A stretch of DNA of 64,000 bases from Macrotis lagotis (GCF_037893015.1 NC_133658.1:17232268-17296267); one strand, 5' to 3'. Counted from the first letter of the stretch, positions 11,008 through 21,735 are shown. Numbers and translations: made by a program. Notes: generated from the sequence alone by a model not told the origin.

Positions 11008-11505
11008 TGGCTATGGGTCAGACTAACTGGATCCTGAGAGTCCTTCTGATAATTTTTGTGATTCTGTAAAATGATCCACCTGAGGTCATAAAGACAGTAA
11101 GAAGCAGAGGCAGGATTTGAACCAGGTCTTCAAGTCTAAATCCATGAATCTTTCCATTGCACCATATTGCCCACAACAATAAAGGGCCCCTAGAGATCAT
11201 TTCAACTAACTCCCATAATTTACAGAGAGAAGATGCTTGCCCAAGTAGCAGACCATCATTTGAATCTAGGTCTCAGGCTGACCAATCCAGTACTTTTTCT
11301 AAGGGAAGAGGACTGGGAAGAGGACAGAAAAAAGATTTAGGCAAAAGCTGGTTTATTAGGACTTCCCAAGATAACTAATCTGGCCTTGTTTAGAGCACTA
11401 ATTGAATTTAGAATCATTTCATGCCTCTAACATGCCTATTACAAGAACACAAAATGACAAACGAGTTTGCATTACATAAATTAAGAATCCTGAGATTATC
11501 CCCCG

Positions 11506-11521
11506 CCCCCCCCCCCCCCCC
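11506..11521. repeat. C16 homopolymer
   Basis: Sixteen consecutive C immediately after ccccg. It is one of five C runs of 14 or more on this strand; exact length should be treated as uncertain in any assembly. Confidence 0.9.
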
Positions 11522-11580
11522 ACTACTTTTAAATGGGAGGTCAGCTGGAAGGAAGGATATTACAAGATGAACACAAGTTG

Positions 11581-11727
11581 GGGGCAGCTAGGTGGCGAAG
11601 TGGATAGACTGGTCCTGAAGTCAGGAGTACCTGAGTTCAAATGCGGCCTCAGACACTTAATAATTACCTAGTTGTGTGGCCTTGGGCAAGCCACTTAACC
11701 CCATTGCCTTGCCAAAAGGGAAAAAAA
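11581..11727 (+). mobile_element. WSINE1-type SINE
   Basis: Full-length plus-strand copy beginning ggggcagctaggtggcgaag and ending ccccattgccttgccaaaag. A B-box-like gttcaaatgc is present. I could not fix a clear target-site duplication. Confidence 0.9.
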
Positions 11728-11816
11728 GTTGTTCAGAAGACTACAAGTTACAGGTATAAACACATATACCCAAATATTTATTTTGTTGAAGGTTAATATT
11801 AGGTATCAATTTATAA

Positions 11817-11908
11817 AATCCATCTATCTATCTATCATCTATCTATCCATCCATCCACCCACCCATCCATCCAAACTCTATCTACCTACCTATCTATCCA
11901 TCCACCTG

Positions 11909-11964
<56 letters not shown>
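11817..11964. repeat. compound (TCTA)n/(CCAT)n then (CT)n microsatellite
   Basis: Imperfect tetranucleotide blocks at 11820-11905 are followed by about 26 CT units at 11912-11964. Confidence 0.93.
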
Positions 11965-11969
<5 letters not shown>

Positions 11970-12009
11970 TCTATATAATCTTGGAAAAATTTAAGAGCAA
12001 ATTTAAGAG

Positions 12010-12265
12010 CAAAAATTGGAAATAATGGGGAGATACAGGAAATCGGTAGATTTTGTCTTGATAACTGTAAAAGCTTTCTAATATTTACAGCTATCTCAAA
12101 GTGGAATAAGCCACCTTGAGAAGTTATGAATTCATTTTCAGAATTAGTTTTTAAGCCAAGGCTGGCTAGTTGGGTATATTATAGACTGAATTCAGGTACA
12201 GTCTGCACCAGATGGCCTCTGGAGTCCTTCCCAGCTCTGGGACTCAGTGGTCCTGTGATTCTGTG
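12010..12265 (+). mobile_element. CR1/L3 LINE 3'-end fragment
   Basis: Matches the family 3' end: caaagtggaataagccacct, then agatggcctctggagtcctt and ctgtgattctgtg at the end. The same element end appears at about 59200-59390. Confidence 0.65.
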
Positions 12266-12269
12266 AGTA

Positions 12270-12810
12270 TGTGTGAATGGGTAGAATGAGAAATGGAACC
12301 AAGGAACGTTGCTTGGTGCCAGTTAATAGTCACATGAACACATGAGCCTCCACAAAATAGGCTATTGATACTTTTCAGAAATGAGAACAATGTGGCATTC
12401 TGGGACCCATGACATCACTTTTCAAAAATAGAGGCATTCATGAACAGATATTAAATTCTCATGAAAACATCTTTCATTTCTTTTGGGAAGGGAGGAACGA
12501 AGGAGTGAGAAGAGGCTGGTGAAGCTTCCCCTGGTGACTAGTATTGCTCCAGAAAATTAATATTCAGAAATTGTACAAAAGGAAATTACTCTGCCAGTGG
12601 GAAATATTGTAAGAATAGATCTATATTCTAGTGATTGAATTTAAGCTAAAATTCCATCAAAATGGCTTCTCTTTGCCTAGTAATCCCATTCAGTGCTATT
12701 CCGTGAGATTCAGTTCAATTCAATTAGGGTGGTGGCTTGGTGAAGTAGAGTCAGAGGACATAAATTCAACTCCAGGCTTTAATCCATACTAAATTATATG
12801 TTATGTGGCT
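12270..12810. other. unassigned non-coding sequence
   Basis: No repeat or gene recognised. Confidence 0.4.
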
Positions 12811-12819
12811 TGTTTGTTC

Positions 12820-13350
12820 ATAGTTGTTTGCATATTGTCTTCCTTGTAAGACCTTGTACTGGTTTTGTTGTTGCTTGTTTGTTTGTTTCTTTATCATAGT
12901 CTCTGGTATACAGGAGGTGCTTAATAAATGTTGACTGATTCACAATTGAATTAATTCAATTCTCTGCTCCTCCATTTCCCCCCTGATAAACTGAGGTATT
13001 TGGATCAGATGAAGTCCATGGACTTTCAAGTTGTCTCTTGAATCCAATTTAGTCAGCAATTATTAAGTACCTACCACTTAATTAGGCAATGGAGATGCAA
13101 ATAAAAAAGTCTAAGTGTCTGCCCTCGAGGAGTTTACAGTTTATAAAGGAGATCAGTATGTGCATTTACAAGTAAATTCACAAATATCCACAAAATAAAT
13201 ACAAATGCTTTTGAGGGAGGTGGGGCTAGATACACTTGCAGTAGGAAAGATCAGGAAAGACTTTATAGAGCAGTTAATCAACATTTTTTAACCCCCTACT
13301 GTATACTAGACACTGAGCTAAGCCCTGGAAATAAAAAGAAAGGGGAAAGA
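12820..13350 (+). mobile_element. L2 3' end followed by an unassigned ancient repeat
   Basis: 12820-12950 has the L2 3' end (aggtgcttaataaatgttga). 13040-13350 contains the old 'tattaagtacctaccac ... gagtttacagttt' type repeat, whose family I cannot name with confidence. Confidence 0.45.
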
Positions 13351-13433
13351 CAGTTTCTCCTTTCTAGGAGGAGACAGGAAGGCAGGAGACAGCATACAAG
13401 GGGACACTCCAAAGATGTATAAATTCATAAAAA

Positions 13434-13451
13434 ATCACTAAGATTTATATA
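13434..13451 (+). repeat. 18 bp target-site duplication, left copy (partner inverted at 15681-15698)
   Basis: atcactaagatttatata lies directly left of the truncated SINE of arm A. Its exact reverse complement is at 15681-15698, 13 bp from arm B. The pair should flank one insertion as direct repeats; the inverted partner is the footprint of an inversion. Confidence 0.8.
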
Positions 13452-13452
13452 G

Positions 13453-13749
13453 CTGGAGGAGAAAGTGAGACTGGGGACTTAGCACAGCCCTCCCTCACTC
13501 AAATCCAATTCATGTGCTTGTCATGACATCACCTCCCTGATGTGGTCTTCTTTGAAAAGGATACACAAATATTATATAATACATACATTTCATATATATA
13601 TATATAATATATATATTCACCATACTCATTTGTGTATATACTATACCATATCATATCATGAAATTATATTCTCCCACCATATTCTATTCTATCATATCAT
13701 ATTGCATATCATCTTACCTCATATTATATTTGATTATATTATATTCTAT
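13453..13749 (+). repeat. inverted repeat arm A: 5'-truncated long-tailed SINE plus AT-rich 3' extension
   Basis: Begins inside the SINE at ctggaggagaaagtgagact, runs through its 3' end (about 13565), then an AT-rich extension ending atattctat. It pairs with 15712-16010 in reverse orientation. By eye the first ~130 bp are identical and the remainder differ by a few substitutions in the TA run and one ~5 bp indel. Confidence 0.9.
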
Positions 13750-13876
13750 TTTAAACACATTAACTTTCCCATTAGAATGTAAGCTCTTTGAAGGAGAGGG
13801 AAACTATTTCAATTTTATCTTTGCTGAAAGTAGGTACTCCTGAACTACTCTTGACTGTTGAAAAGAGGAGCTTAGA

Positions 13877-14037
13877 GGGCAGCCAAGTGATGCGGTAGAT
13901 AGAGTACCAGCCCTGGAGTCAGGAGGATCTGAGTACAAATCTGATCTCAGACACTTAATACTTACTCAGCTGAGTGACCTTGAGCAAGTCACTTAACCCC
14001 ATTGCTTTCAAAAAGAAATAAAAATTCTTAAAAAAGA
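13877..14037 (+). mobile_element. WSINE1-type SINE
   Basis: Head gggcagccaagtgatgcggt, middle gatctcagacacttaatact, end ccccattgctttcaaaaaga. More diverged than the copy at 8.1 kb. Confidence 0.82.
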
Positions 14038-14055
14038 AAAATAAGCTATGGTTGG

Positions 14056-14575
14056 GGCAGCTAGATGATGCAGTAGACAGAGTACAAACCCTAGTCAGGA
14101 AGACCTGAGTTCAAATCCTACCTCTGACACTTATTTGATATCTGACTCCATTTTTCTCTTCCTCAATGCCTGTTCTTAGAGGATTTCAGCATATGTAGTG
14201 ATTTTCCCTCAGATTCCCAGACTATTCTGTTCAACATATTCACTTTCCATGGGCTACTCCTACAACCTACCTTATCACACACAAAGATGATCGTTCCCTT
14301 GATTTTTCCATCACTCACAAATGTACTCCTTTTATGCCCAAGAATTCTGAAATCCCCTTATCCAACCATCCTCTACTGACCATGCACCTCTTCTCCCACA
14401 TTCCTTTATAGAGCCCTACGCTTCATCCTCATGATGACCTCTCAAGGCCTAGAGTGAGGAAGACGAGTTCAAATCCGTTTTTGGATACTTACAAGCTGTG
14501 TGACCTTGGGGCAAGCTACTTAACCCCATTGCCTTGCCAAAAAAAGGAAATAAAAGAAAAAAAAGAAAAAGAAAA
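14056..14575 (+). mobile_element. WSINE-type SINE interrupted by L2-like block
   Basis: Left part 14056-14137 (gcagctagatgatgcagtag to ctctgacactta). Right part from about 14450 resumes at an earlier SINE position (gaggaagacgagttcaaatc) and ends attgccttgccaaaaaaagg. About 37 bp of SINE is therefore represented on both sides of the inserted block. Confidence 0.7.
14132..14464 (+). repeat. 333 bp direct duplication, copy 1 (L2-like)
   Basis: Aligns without gaps to 18203-18535 with about 29 differences (about 91% identity, counted by eye). The content reads as the L2-type endonuclease end on the plus strand (decayed SITHK...SNHPLLT-like frame), which explains the sequence class but not the local similarity. 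Confidence 0.85.
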
Positions 14576-15559
14576 GAGGAATTTAGATTTCATTTGATTC
14601 CATGGTTCCTATTATGGATACATGATGATACTCCAAGGGGTTCCTGCTAAAATTATTAATATTATTAATTATTAATATTGCCTTAGGAGTAGTAAATTAA
14701 ATTACTCTGGAGGTTCACTGGGCAATTTGTTGTTGAAGAGTTCAAGGAACAAATACAATTGAGAGTCACTGATCTGGTCCAGAACCTTTCTTCATAGACA
14801 ATGCTAACTGGAGAGGGCGGGTGGGTGGTACATGGCTAGAACTCCAGGAAGTACAAAACTCACTGATTTTTTGTGAGTTCAAATCCACCCTCAGACACCC
14901 TGGACAAGTCTCAAGCTTGTACTTCGCAGTACTTTAGGAACTCTCCAAGATGAGAAGCTCTAGAAAGTATGCCCAGCGAGCTCTGATTAAAGAGTTCCCT
15001 GGGTCAGGGAAATGGGTATGGTTTCTGGCCATGCCCTGTTCTAAGTTGCTTCCGGCGAGTCTAGGAAAAGCTTGCTTAGTGACCAATTATCAGTATAACT
15101 GAGGGTCTAAGCTAAATCAAGGAGGCAGTGATGGCAGACTTAAACATGAATCCTGTCTCTATCCCAGAGAAAGGCACTTTGGCTCTCTAGCCCTGAATCA
15201 CCTCATCTGGAAAAGGCAACAGAGTGGCCTGGAAATAGGGCAAAGCATGAAGGCAGGAGGGTCCGAGTTCAAATTCAAATGGCCCTTTCACACTTCCTGG
15301 TTGTCTAAGACCGAAATTACTCACCGCCACGAACCTGGATTCCCTCATCTGTTCAATGGAGAGAACGATAACTAATACCTACATGAAGAAAGACTCAAAT
15401 AAGATCATGTTTGCAAAATTCTTTACAAGTCCTGGAAGACTTTAGAAATGTTCATTATGATTTTTATAGTTTCTATTGGCTCAAATCTGGGATTCCATTG
15501 GGAGAGACAATTTCCTACCAGGAAGTTCCCTCAACTAATAAAAATCGGGCAACGAGTAT

Positions 15560-15690
15560 TCATCTGTGAAATGGGGATAATCATAAGCGGCAATCTTCCA
15601 GGGATGTTTGAAGGACCAAATGAGATAATACATGGAAAGTGCTTCACAAACCTTAAATATATATATTTAATATATATAAATATATAAATC
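15560..15690 (+). mobile_element. MIR-like SINE part
   Basis: Plus-strand core catctgtgaaatggggataa followed by gcttcacaaaccttaaatat. Joining its far end to the sequence left of arm A in reverse orientation restores the usual 'aagatttatata...tttaaggtttg' order, which supports the inversion. Confidence 0.55.
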
Positions 15691-15698
15691 TTAGTGAT
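15681..15698 (-). repeat. 18 bp target-site duplication, displaced inverted copy
   Basis: Exact reverse complement of 13434-13451, separated from arm B by 13 bp (15699-15711). Confidence 0.8.
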
Positions 15699-15711
15699 AG
15701 AATATAGATAG

Positions 15712-16010
15712 ATAGAATATAATATAATCAAATATAATATGAGGTAAGATGATATGCAATATGATATAATAGAATATGGTGGGAGAATATAATTTCATGA
15801 TATGATATGGTATAGTATATACACAAATGAGTATGGTGAATATATAATATATATTTTATATATATATATATGAAATGTATGTATTATATAATATTTGTGT
15901 ATCCTTTTCAAAGAAGACCACATCAGGGAGGTGATGTCATGACAAGCACATGAATTGGATTTGAGTGAGGGAGGGCTGTGCTAAGTCCCCAGTCTCACTT
16001 TCTCCTCCAG
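15712..16010 (-). repeat. inverted repeat arm B
   Basis: Reverse complement of arm A. It continues without a break into the remainder of a complete long-tailed SINE (to 16210), so B holds the longer version of the element while A starts inside it. Confidence 0.9.
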
Positions 16011-16210
16011 AACCATCTGGGTCCAGTGGCCAGATATGAGTCAAGACGATTGGAGATGGCCCTGGATGCAAGGCAATCATGGTCAAGTGACTTGCCCAAG
16101 GTCACACAGCTAGTGAGTGTCAGGTGTCAGGTCTGAGACTGGATTCAAACTCCTGTCCTCCTGACTCCAAGGTTAGTGCTTTATCCACTGTGCTACTTAG
16201 CTGCCCCATG
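15897..16210 (-). mobile_element. long-tailed CORE-type SINE (complete)
   Basis: Reverse copy from the 3' tail (gaccacatcagggaggtgat) to the tRNA-like head (tatccactgtgctacttagc). The 3' half is part of arm B. Confidence 0.85.
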
Positions 16211-16248
16211 TCTTGGTCTTCTTCTTCAAAAAAGGGCAAAACCATTTG

Positions 16249-16330
16249 TTATATATATATATACATATATATATATGTATATATACAGCGAGTATATTTA
16301 TTGAATTATACAATATATATAGTATATATA
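16249..16330. repeat. (TA)n-rich stretch
   Basis: Alternating TA with interspersed C and G, with strong potential to melt or extrude as cruciform DNA. Confidence 0.8.
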
Positions 16331-16339
16331 CTAATTAAA

Positions 16340-17280
16340 TTCAAAGAGTTAGAATTTTGTTGAGTGAGCTGGGGAAGGAAACAGGAGAGGGTTAGGGGAA
16401 GGCTTCATGTTGAGAAGAGATCATATTGTATGCATTCCCTAGGGTGCCTCATGGTTCCCCATAGTGCCAAGCCCATTGTTAATCCTTGTTAAAACTCAAT
16501 TGAGTCAGTCCAGAAATTCTGGTCCTGCTAATGTTCTGGGTATTTTTGGAATGGGGAAAAGGGCAGAGAAGCTGCTCACCTGTTCCTGGTCCTACCTCAG
16601 ACTCTCTCTGCCCTTTAAGGGAAGAAATGGTTTGACGGGAATGAAATCCTAACATTTCAAAATGTCTCCCCAGTTGGAGAAAGGTAGGCTGTAAAGACCT
16701 CCCCCTTCCCCTGGCCCACTTTGTGCTCTGGCTTCTCCCACCCCCAGCTGAAGCTGTCTATCATCAAGGTATTCACATCCTAAACTCAGGAAAACCTACG
16801 TGGTACAGTGTGTTTTTCTCCTGGAACCACAAAGAGGGGCTGGAATGACATCATTCTTCCTCGCCCACAGTGTATCTTTTGATCTTTTCTCCCCCAGTCT
16901 ATTTCCCTCCTTCTCTCTCTTTTCTCCTAATCGACCAAACCTAAATTCTGATGTCACTCTCTTGTGGTGCTGAGTTTAATTTGTGCCTATTGTGGATCTG
17001 CGCTATTTTTAATCTCCATCATCCTCAGGGACCCTAAACCCTACCCTAGGGGTAGCGGCTAAATTCTAACCTGGAGGTAACCTAATCTGTTAAACTCCAC
17101 AAAGAGGATGGGGAACCTGGATTTCCATCCAGACTTTGTCCAGTTGATTAATGACTTGGGAAGTCATTCATTTGCTCAGAAGTCATTTATTAATTGCTTC
17201 TGAAGAGAGGCACTTGGATTTGGCCTGTTAATAACAATAGCCCTCCATTTCCCTTGTGGAGAAAGTGGGATGAGATCTGA
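16340..17280. other. unassigned, low-repeat sequence
   Basis: Largely free of recognisable repeats. It includes a pyrimidine-rich stretch with tgacatcattc (about 16848) and a cagctg E-box (about 16747). Possible regulatory DNA but no direct evidence. Confidence 0.35.
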
Positions 17281-17401
17281 TTAGCTGCAACAAATATTTA
17301 CTTAATGCCTACCATGTGTCAAACCTTGGGATAAGTATTGAGGATACAAACCCAAAAGTAAAATCCGTAGTCCTCACCCTAAAGGAGTTTAGAAATAGAA
17401 A

Positions 17402-17520
17402 GGCTGGTAGGTGGTCAGTGGATAGAGTGCCCTACCTAGAGTTAGGAAGTCCCGAGTTCAGATCCAGACTCTGACAATTTTAGCCTTGTGACCCTACTCA
17501 AGGTAGCTGGTGCCTTAGGT
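17402..17520 (+). mobile_element. degraded WSINE-like SINE
   Basis: Recognisable ggtaggtggtcagtggatag and cgagttcagatccagactct with a decayed tail. Confidence 0.6.
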
Positions 17521-17739
17521 CTTCCATCTCCTGATGGGCAACTCTTCTCCTAGGGGCCAGACCAGGCATCTTCCATCTGCCTCAAAGTAGCCACTTCCAT
17601 ATATGCCAACACAAGACGACTTCCTCCTCCTGTTTCCCCATCAACCTCTCAAAAGGGATGGACGGAATCTTTGGTGCAAAGAAGAGGGACCTTCCCTTTG
17701 ACTTCCTGCTCTGCCTGTTCTTAAGGGTACAAGAGTGAC

Positions 17740-18535
17740 GCCCTCCACTCAGTGATGAACATTTTAGTCATGCTCTCTACTCCTGTAGATTATCAACCAA
17801 GCCTCATTCCATACCCAACTGCCACTCAATTTCTCTTTCCCATCTTCCTCAAGCCTTCATTACCGAATTTCCACTCTACCTATTCCATAGGCCTCACACT
17901 TCCCTTCAGGCTAAATTTTTTCTCCCACTCCTTCCATCCACTAACCCTTACACAACTTGGCTTTCCCCAATGACACTGTCTTCCTGGCCATCCTTCCTAG
18001 TAGGTGCCTGTGCCTTCACTCACTCTCCTTGGTCACTGGTTGGGTTAGGAGAGTTAGAATACTCCTGGTGCCCCATTGCTCCTTTCAGATGGTCTTCCGT
18101 CCTCTAACACTCCTTTGTGTTTCATGATATTAATATCTACCACCCAATCGAAGTCCTTATGGCTATTGTCTAGAACCCCAGTTCAGTCTTCATTGTTCGA
18201 TGTATTTGATACCTGACACCATTTCTCTCTTCCTCAATGCCTGTTCTTAGAGGATTTCAGCATATGTAGTGAGTCTCCCTCAGATTCCCAGACTATTCTG
18301 TTCAACATACTCACTTTCCATGGGCTACTCATGCAACCCATTACACCACACACAAAGATGATAATTCCCTTGATTTTTCCATCACTCACAAATGAACTCC
18401 TTTTACATCCAAGAATTCTGAAATCCCCTTATCCAACCATCCTCTACTGACTATTCACCTCTTCTCCTGCATTGTTTTATAAAGCCCTCTGCTTCATCCT
18501 CATGATGACCTCTCAAGGCCTAGAGTGAGGAAGAC
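17740..18535 (+). mobile_element. L2-like LINE fragment including 333 bp duplication copy 2
   Basis: Pyrimidine-rich L2-type sequence, with the endonuclease-end region at 18203-18535 matching 14132-14464. Here the left flank continues as L2-like sequence, so this copy looks like the source and the 14.1 kb copy the derivative (inference). Confidence 0.6.
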
Positions 18536-18727
18536 CTGAGTTCAAATCTAGCCCTCATATACTAGCTGTGTGTCCCTGGTCAAGTCACTTAACCCTATTT
18601 ATCTCAGTTTCCTTGAACTGCAAAATGAGATGGAGAAAGAAATGACAAACCACTTCAGTATCTTTGCCAAGAAAAGCCCAAGTGGGGTCATGAAGAGTTG
18701 GACATGACCAAAGTGACTGAACAACCA
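18520..18727 (+). mobile_element. SINE with RTE-type 3' tail, head missing
   Basis: Starts in the SINE middle (gaggaagacctgagttcaaa), then core cagtttccttgaactgcaaa, tail tggacatgaccaaagtgact and gaacaacca. The junction with the L2-like block is shared with the 14.4 kb copy. Confidence 0.75.
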
Positions 18728-18759
18728 CCCCCCTACCCCCCCCATCTGCCACCTTTTTT

Positions 18760-19790
18760 AACTTTTCAAATTTAAATGATCATTTCCTATTTGGTAGATG
18801 TGGAAATCACGATAACAACAATCTCCTATTTCTGCAGTAAGACATAGGATCATATAGTAAAGAGCTGATCCAGAGACCAGAAAGACTTGACACAGTGGTT
18901 CTGTGATCCTGCCTTCTGTATCCTAAGGGGTCAAATTATAAAAGGTCACAAAATTGCACATAAGAATCTCTGTGGGCAAATAATTGGGTCGGAAAACCAC
19001 ATATTGACATTAACTATGTTCCATTGTATTGTTATTCATTTTGTTAAATATTTCCTAATTATATGTTAATCTAACTTGGGAAAGGCTTAAAGTTTGACAC
19101 CTTTGCTTTGGACAATTCCCTCAGAGGACAGCCCCTAGTATAGGTAGAAAGGGGCAGGCCCGATACCAAGGACATCACATGCCTACTCTTTTCCCTGTTT
19201 TTTCCAATACTTTTTGAGGCTTACAAACTGCTTTCCTCAGAACTGCCCTGGATTGGAGGTTATAATTCTATTGTACAGCAAGGCTTGTAGAGGGTTAAGT
19301 ACATAGGCCTGAACATGGATTGGTCATTGAGCATTTGGACCCAGCTTTCCTGTGCACCCCCCTTTCCCTAAACCAGGCTGCTCTCAGTATAGTAATTGTT
19401 AGCACACGTCTTAGAGTTATATTCTCTCTCCCTCCCTACATCCTTCCTCTCCCCCTGGATCTGGGCAGGCTCTCCAAATACTCAGATTCCCAAAGGTCCT
19501 AGTCTTTGGGACTGGTACATTCTATGAGGAAAAGTGGACCCTGGGGCTACTGGACTCAAAGTCCCTCTGTCTGTCCCTGGGCTGTATGTCCAGAGGAACA
19601 ATCTGTTCCCTGTCACAGATTGCATCTCTGACCCTGACCTTTGATCTTGAAACCATGTGCCCTAAAGATACAATGGGAGAGCAAAAAGGACTGAGAGGAA
19701 GGCTGGGGATAAATCCATTACAGCTGGAGGCCTTCAAATGCCAAACCCTGGAAACCTTGTTTCTTCTTTATAAAGGATAAAATTGTGATT
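18760..19790. other. unassigned sequence
   Basis: No gene recognised. It contains copy 1 of the 77 bp duplication. The open frames at 19320-19502 and 19586-19780 share no motif with known families. Confidence 0.4.
19285..19361 (+). repeat. 77 bp direct duplication, copy 1
   Basis: Matches 21436-21512 over 77 bp without gaps. The three differences are all transitions (G/A, C/T, G/A). Flanks on both sides are unrelated, and it is not one of the dispersed families recognised here. Confidence 0.9.
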
Positions 19791-19794
19791 ATAA

Positions 19795-20045
19795 TAATAG
19801 TGATAATGATTAATGACAAGTCACCTCATATTCATGGGGTTCGTGCTTTAGGTCCATGCTTTCCTCTTAATCTTCAAAACATAAGCCCTTTGAGATGGAC
19901 ACTTTTAGCATCTCCAGTTGACGGTTGAGGCAACTGTGGTTGGGAGAGGTCAGGATCTGTCCAAGGTCACATAGCTAGTTCAGTGACTTCTACCCAGATC
20001 TCCCCTGACTCTGAGCTCAGCACTATTCCCAGGGCATCACACGAC
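19795..20045 (-). mobile_element. MIR-like SINE
   Basis: Contains taatgattaatgacaagtca, gagatggacacttttagcat, and ggtcacatagctagttcagt with a decayed head. Confidence 0.5.
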
Positions 20046-20410
20046 TTAGAAGCCTTGTTGTCATTCATGGAAGAATCCAATTCGGAGGGTTGGAAAAGAA
20101 CTTAGAGGTCTCCTCGATTCCTGAGAATTTTAAAAGACTATTGATTTTTAGGAACATAGTTCCTGAAATCTATGTTTCCATTGACTGATGGATAAAGTTG
20201 TGAACTTGGGAGTCAGGAAGCTCCACCTCCATTTGTAAGAGATATGACCGTGGGCAAATGATTGAACCACTAACCCTCAGCTTTTTAAAATAATATTTTA
20301 TTTTTCCTCCAATCGAATGTAAAAGCAATTTTTAACTTTTTTTTTGAATTTTGAGAGCCAAAGTCTATCCCTTCCTTCCTCTCCTCCCCCCCTTCCCAGC
20401 AAGGGGGTGG

Positions 20411-20707
20411 GGGGCAGCTAGGTGGCCAAGTGGATAGAGCACTAGCCGTGGAGTCAAGAGGACCTGGGTTCAAAGCCAGCTTCAGCTTTGACATTTTCTA
20501 GCTGTGTGACCTTGAGCAAGTCACTGAACTCTCCTTATCTCACATCTCCAGTGGTCTTGAATTATATCTGGCCACTGGATCCAGATGACTCTAGAGGAGA
20601 AAGTGAGGCTGGGGACTTTAGTACAGAATCCCTTAACTCATGTCCAACTCCCATTCTTGTCATGGCATCACTTCTCTGAGGTTTTTTCCAGAATGAAGGA
20701 CAAACAA
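20411..20707 (+). mobile_element. long-tailed CORE-type SINE
   Basis: Full-length plus-strand copy: head ggcagctaggtggccaagtg, middle gtgaccttgagcaagtcact, tail ggagaaagtgaggctgggga, end agaatgaaggacaaacaac. Confidence 0.88.
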
Positions 20708-20779
20708 CTTTACCCAGCTCCCTCTCCCCAAGCATTCTGATATATGACCCTCAGTTTTATCTCATGTAAAATGGGAATA

Positions 20780-20957
20780 AAAGTAACAGCTACTGGGGTA
20801 GCTAGGTGGTACAGTGGATAAAGCACTGGCATAAGAGTCAGGAGGACCTGAGTTCAAATATGGTCTCAGGCACTTAATAATTGCCTAGCTGTGTGGCCTT
20901 GGGCAAGTCACTCAACCCCATAGCCTTAAATAATTAAAAAGAAAGTAACAGCTACTG
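20780..20957 (+). mobile_element. WSINE1-type SINE with 16 bp target-site duplication
   Basis: Body 20796-20941, flanked by identical aaagtaacagctactg at 20780-20795 and 20942-20957. The A tail is replaced by taaataattaaaaag. Confidence 0.93.
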
Positions 20958-20959
20958 AC

Positions 20960-21735
20960 TGAAAGATATAATGTATGGAAAGTGGTCCCCAAACTCTTCA
21001 GTTGAATATAAATGCCAGCTGCAATCACAGGAAGGCAAAGTCTCATAAGAACCTTGAGTTTAGGAAATGTTTTTGATTATCTCTTGGTATCTCCAGGGAT
21101 TCGCACACCTTTCCTCCTTTGGTCTGGGCCCAAGATACAGGTGAGAAACTGTCAGTCATTTCCAATCAGCTTGGGCCTTGAAGGCAGTGAGGGCTGAAGG
21201 GGTTTTATTCTGGGTGGGATAGAGGGCTGTGACTCCTGAGGCTAAAGTGAACTTGGTGGGTTGGAGGAAGGAATGGTGTCACCAGAGCTCCCTCCAGGGC
21301 AACACTCTCACATGAAAAGGGCATGGATCTGGTGGGGGTGGGGAGAGCAAATCTGGAGGGTCTTCAGACACTCTCCCGGTCTAACCTCACTTTCCTCTTG
21401 TGTAAAGTGGGGCGTGGTAGGGTTGGTTCTCGTGTTTGTAGAGGGTTAAGTACATAGACCTGAATATAGATTGGTCATTGAGCATTTGGACCCAGCTTTC
21501 CTGTGCACCCCCATGTTCTCATGGTTGCTCATGTGTGAACACACACACACACACACACACACTCAACACACTATCTCTGTATGTCTTGTTCTCTGTCTGT
21601 CTCTCTCTGTCTGTCATTCCCCCCCCCCCCCCATCTCCCCTCGGTCCCCCAGGACGACCCTTCCAGGAATCAGAGCATTGAACCCAGCCCAGTCTCTCCC
21701 CGGCCCCGCCCCGCTCCCTCTTGGGCATCGTTAAG
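20960..21735. other. unassigned sequence upstream of the CpG island
   Basis: Contains a possible small exon (21097-21140), copy 2 of the 77 bp duplication, a short CA repeat (21540-21562) and a C14 run (21619-21632). No coding region is supported. Confidence 0.4.
21436..21512 (+). repeat. 77 bp direct duplication, copy 2
   Basis: Second copy, 2,151 bp from the first and about 540 bp upstream of the TATA motif at 22051. See 19285-19361. Confidence 0.9.

Larger units (their letters stand above)
13750..15680. other. inverted spacer between arms A and B
   Basis: Holds an L2 3' end (13760-13860), a WSINE1-type copy, the interrupted SINE with a 333 bp L2-like insert, unassigned sequence at 14580-15500, and a MIR-like repeat at about 15560-15690. 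Geometry of the displaced 18 bp duplication implies this block was flipped relative to its original orientation (inference). Confidence 0.65.

Noticed and set aside
13592..15875. Origin of replication or scaffold attachment region, suggested by AT-rich blocks
   Set aside because: AT richness is explained by TA microsatellites and the SINE 3' extension; no specific origin motif can be defined for mammals from sequence alone.
13434..16010. Re-insertion of a circular DNA intermediate, which would also give a permuted inverted copy
   Set aside because: Circular permutation can reproduce the order of the 18-mer and the arm, but it does not explain why flipping the spacer both restores a perfect target duplication around a truncated SINE and rejoins the interrupted MIR-like repeat. 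Inversion is simpler, though not proven.
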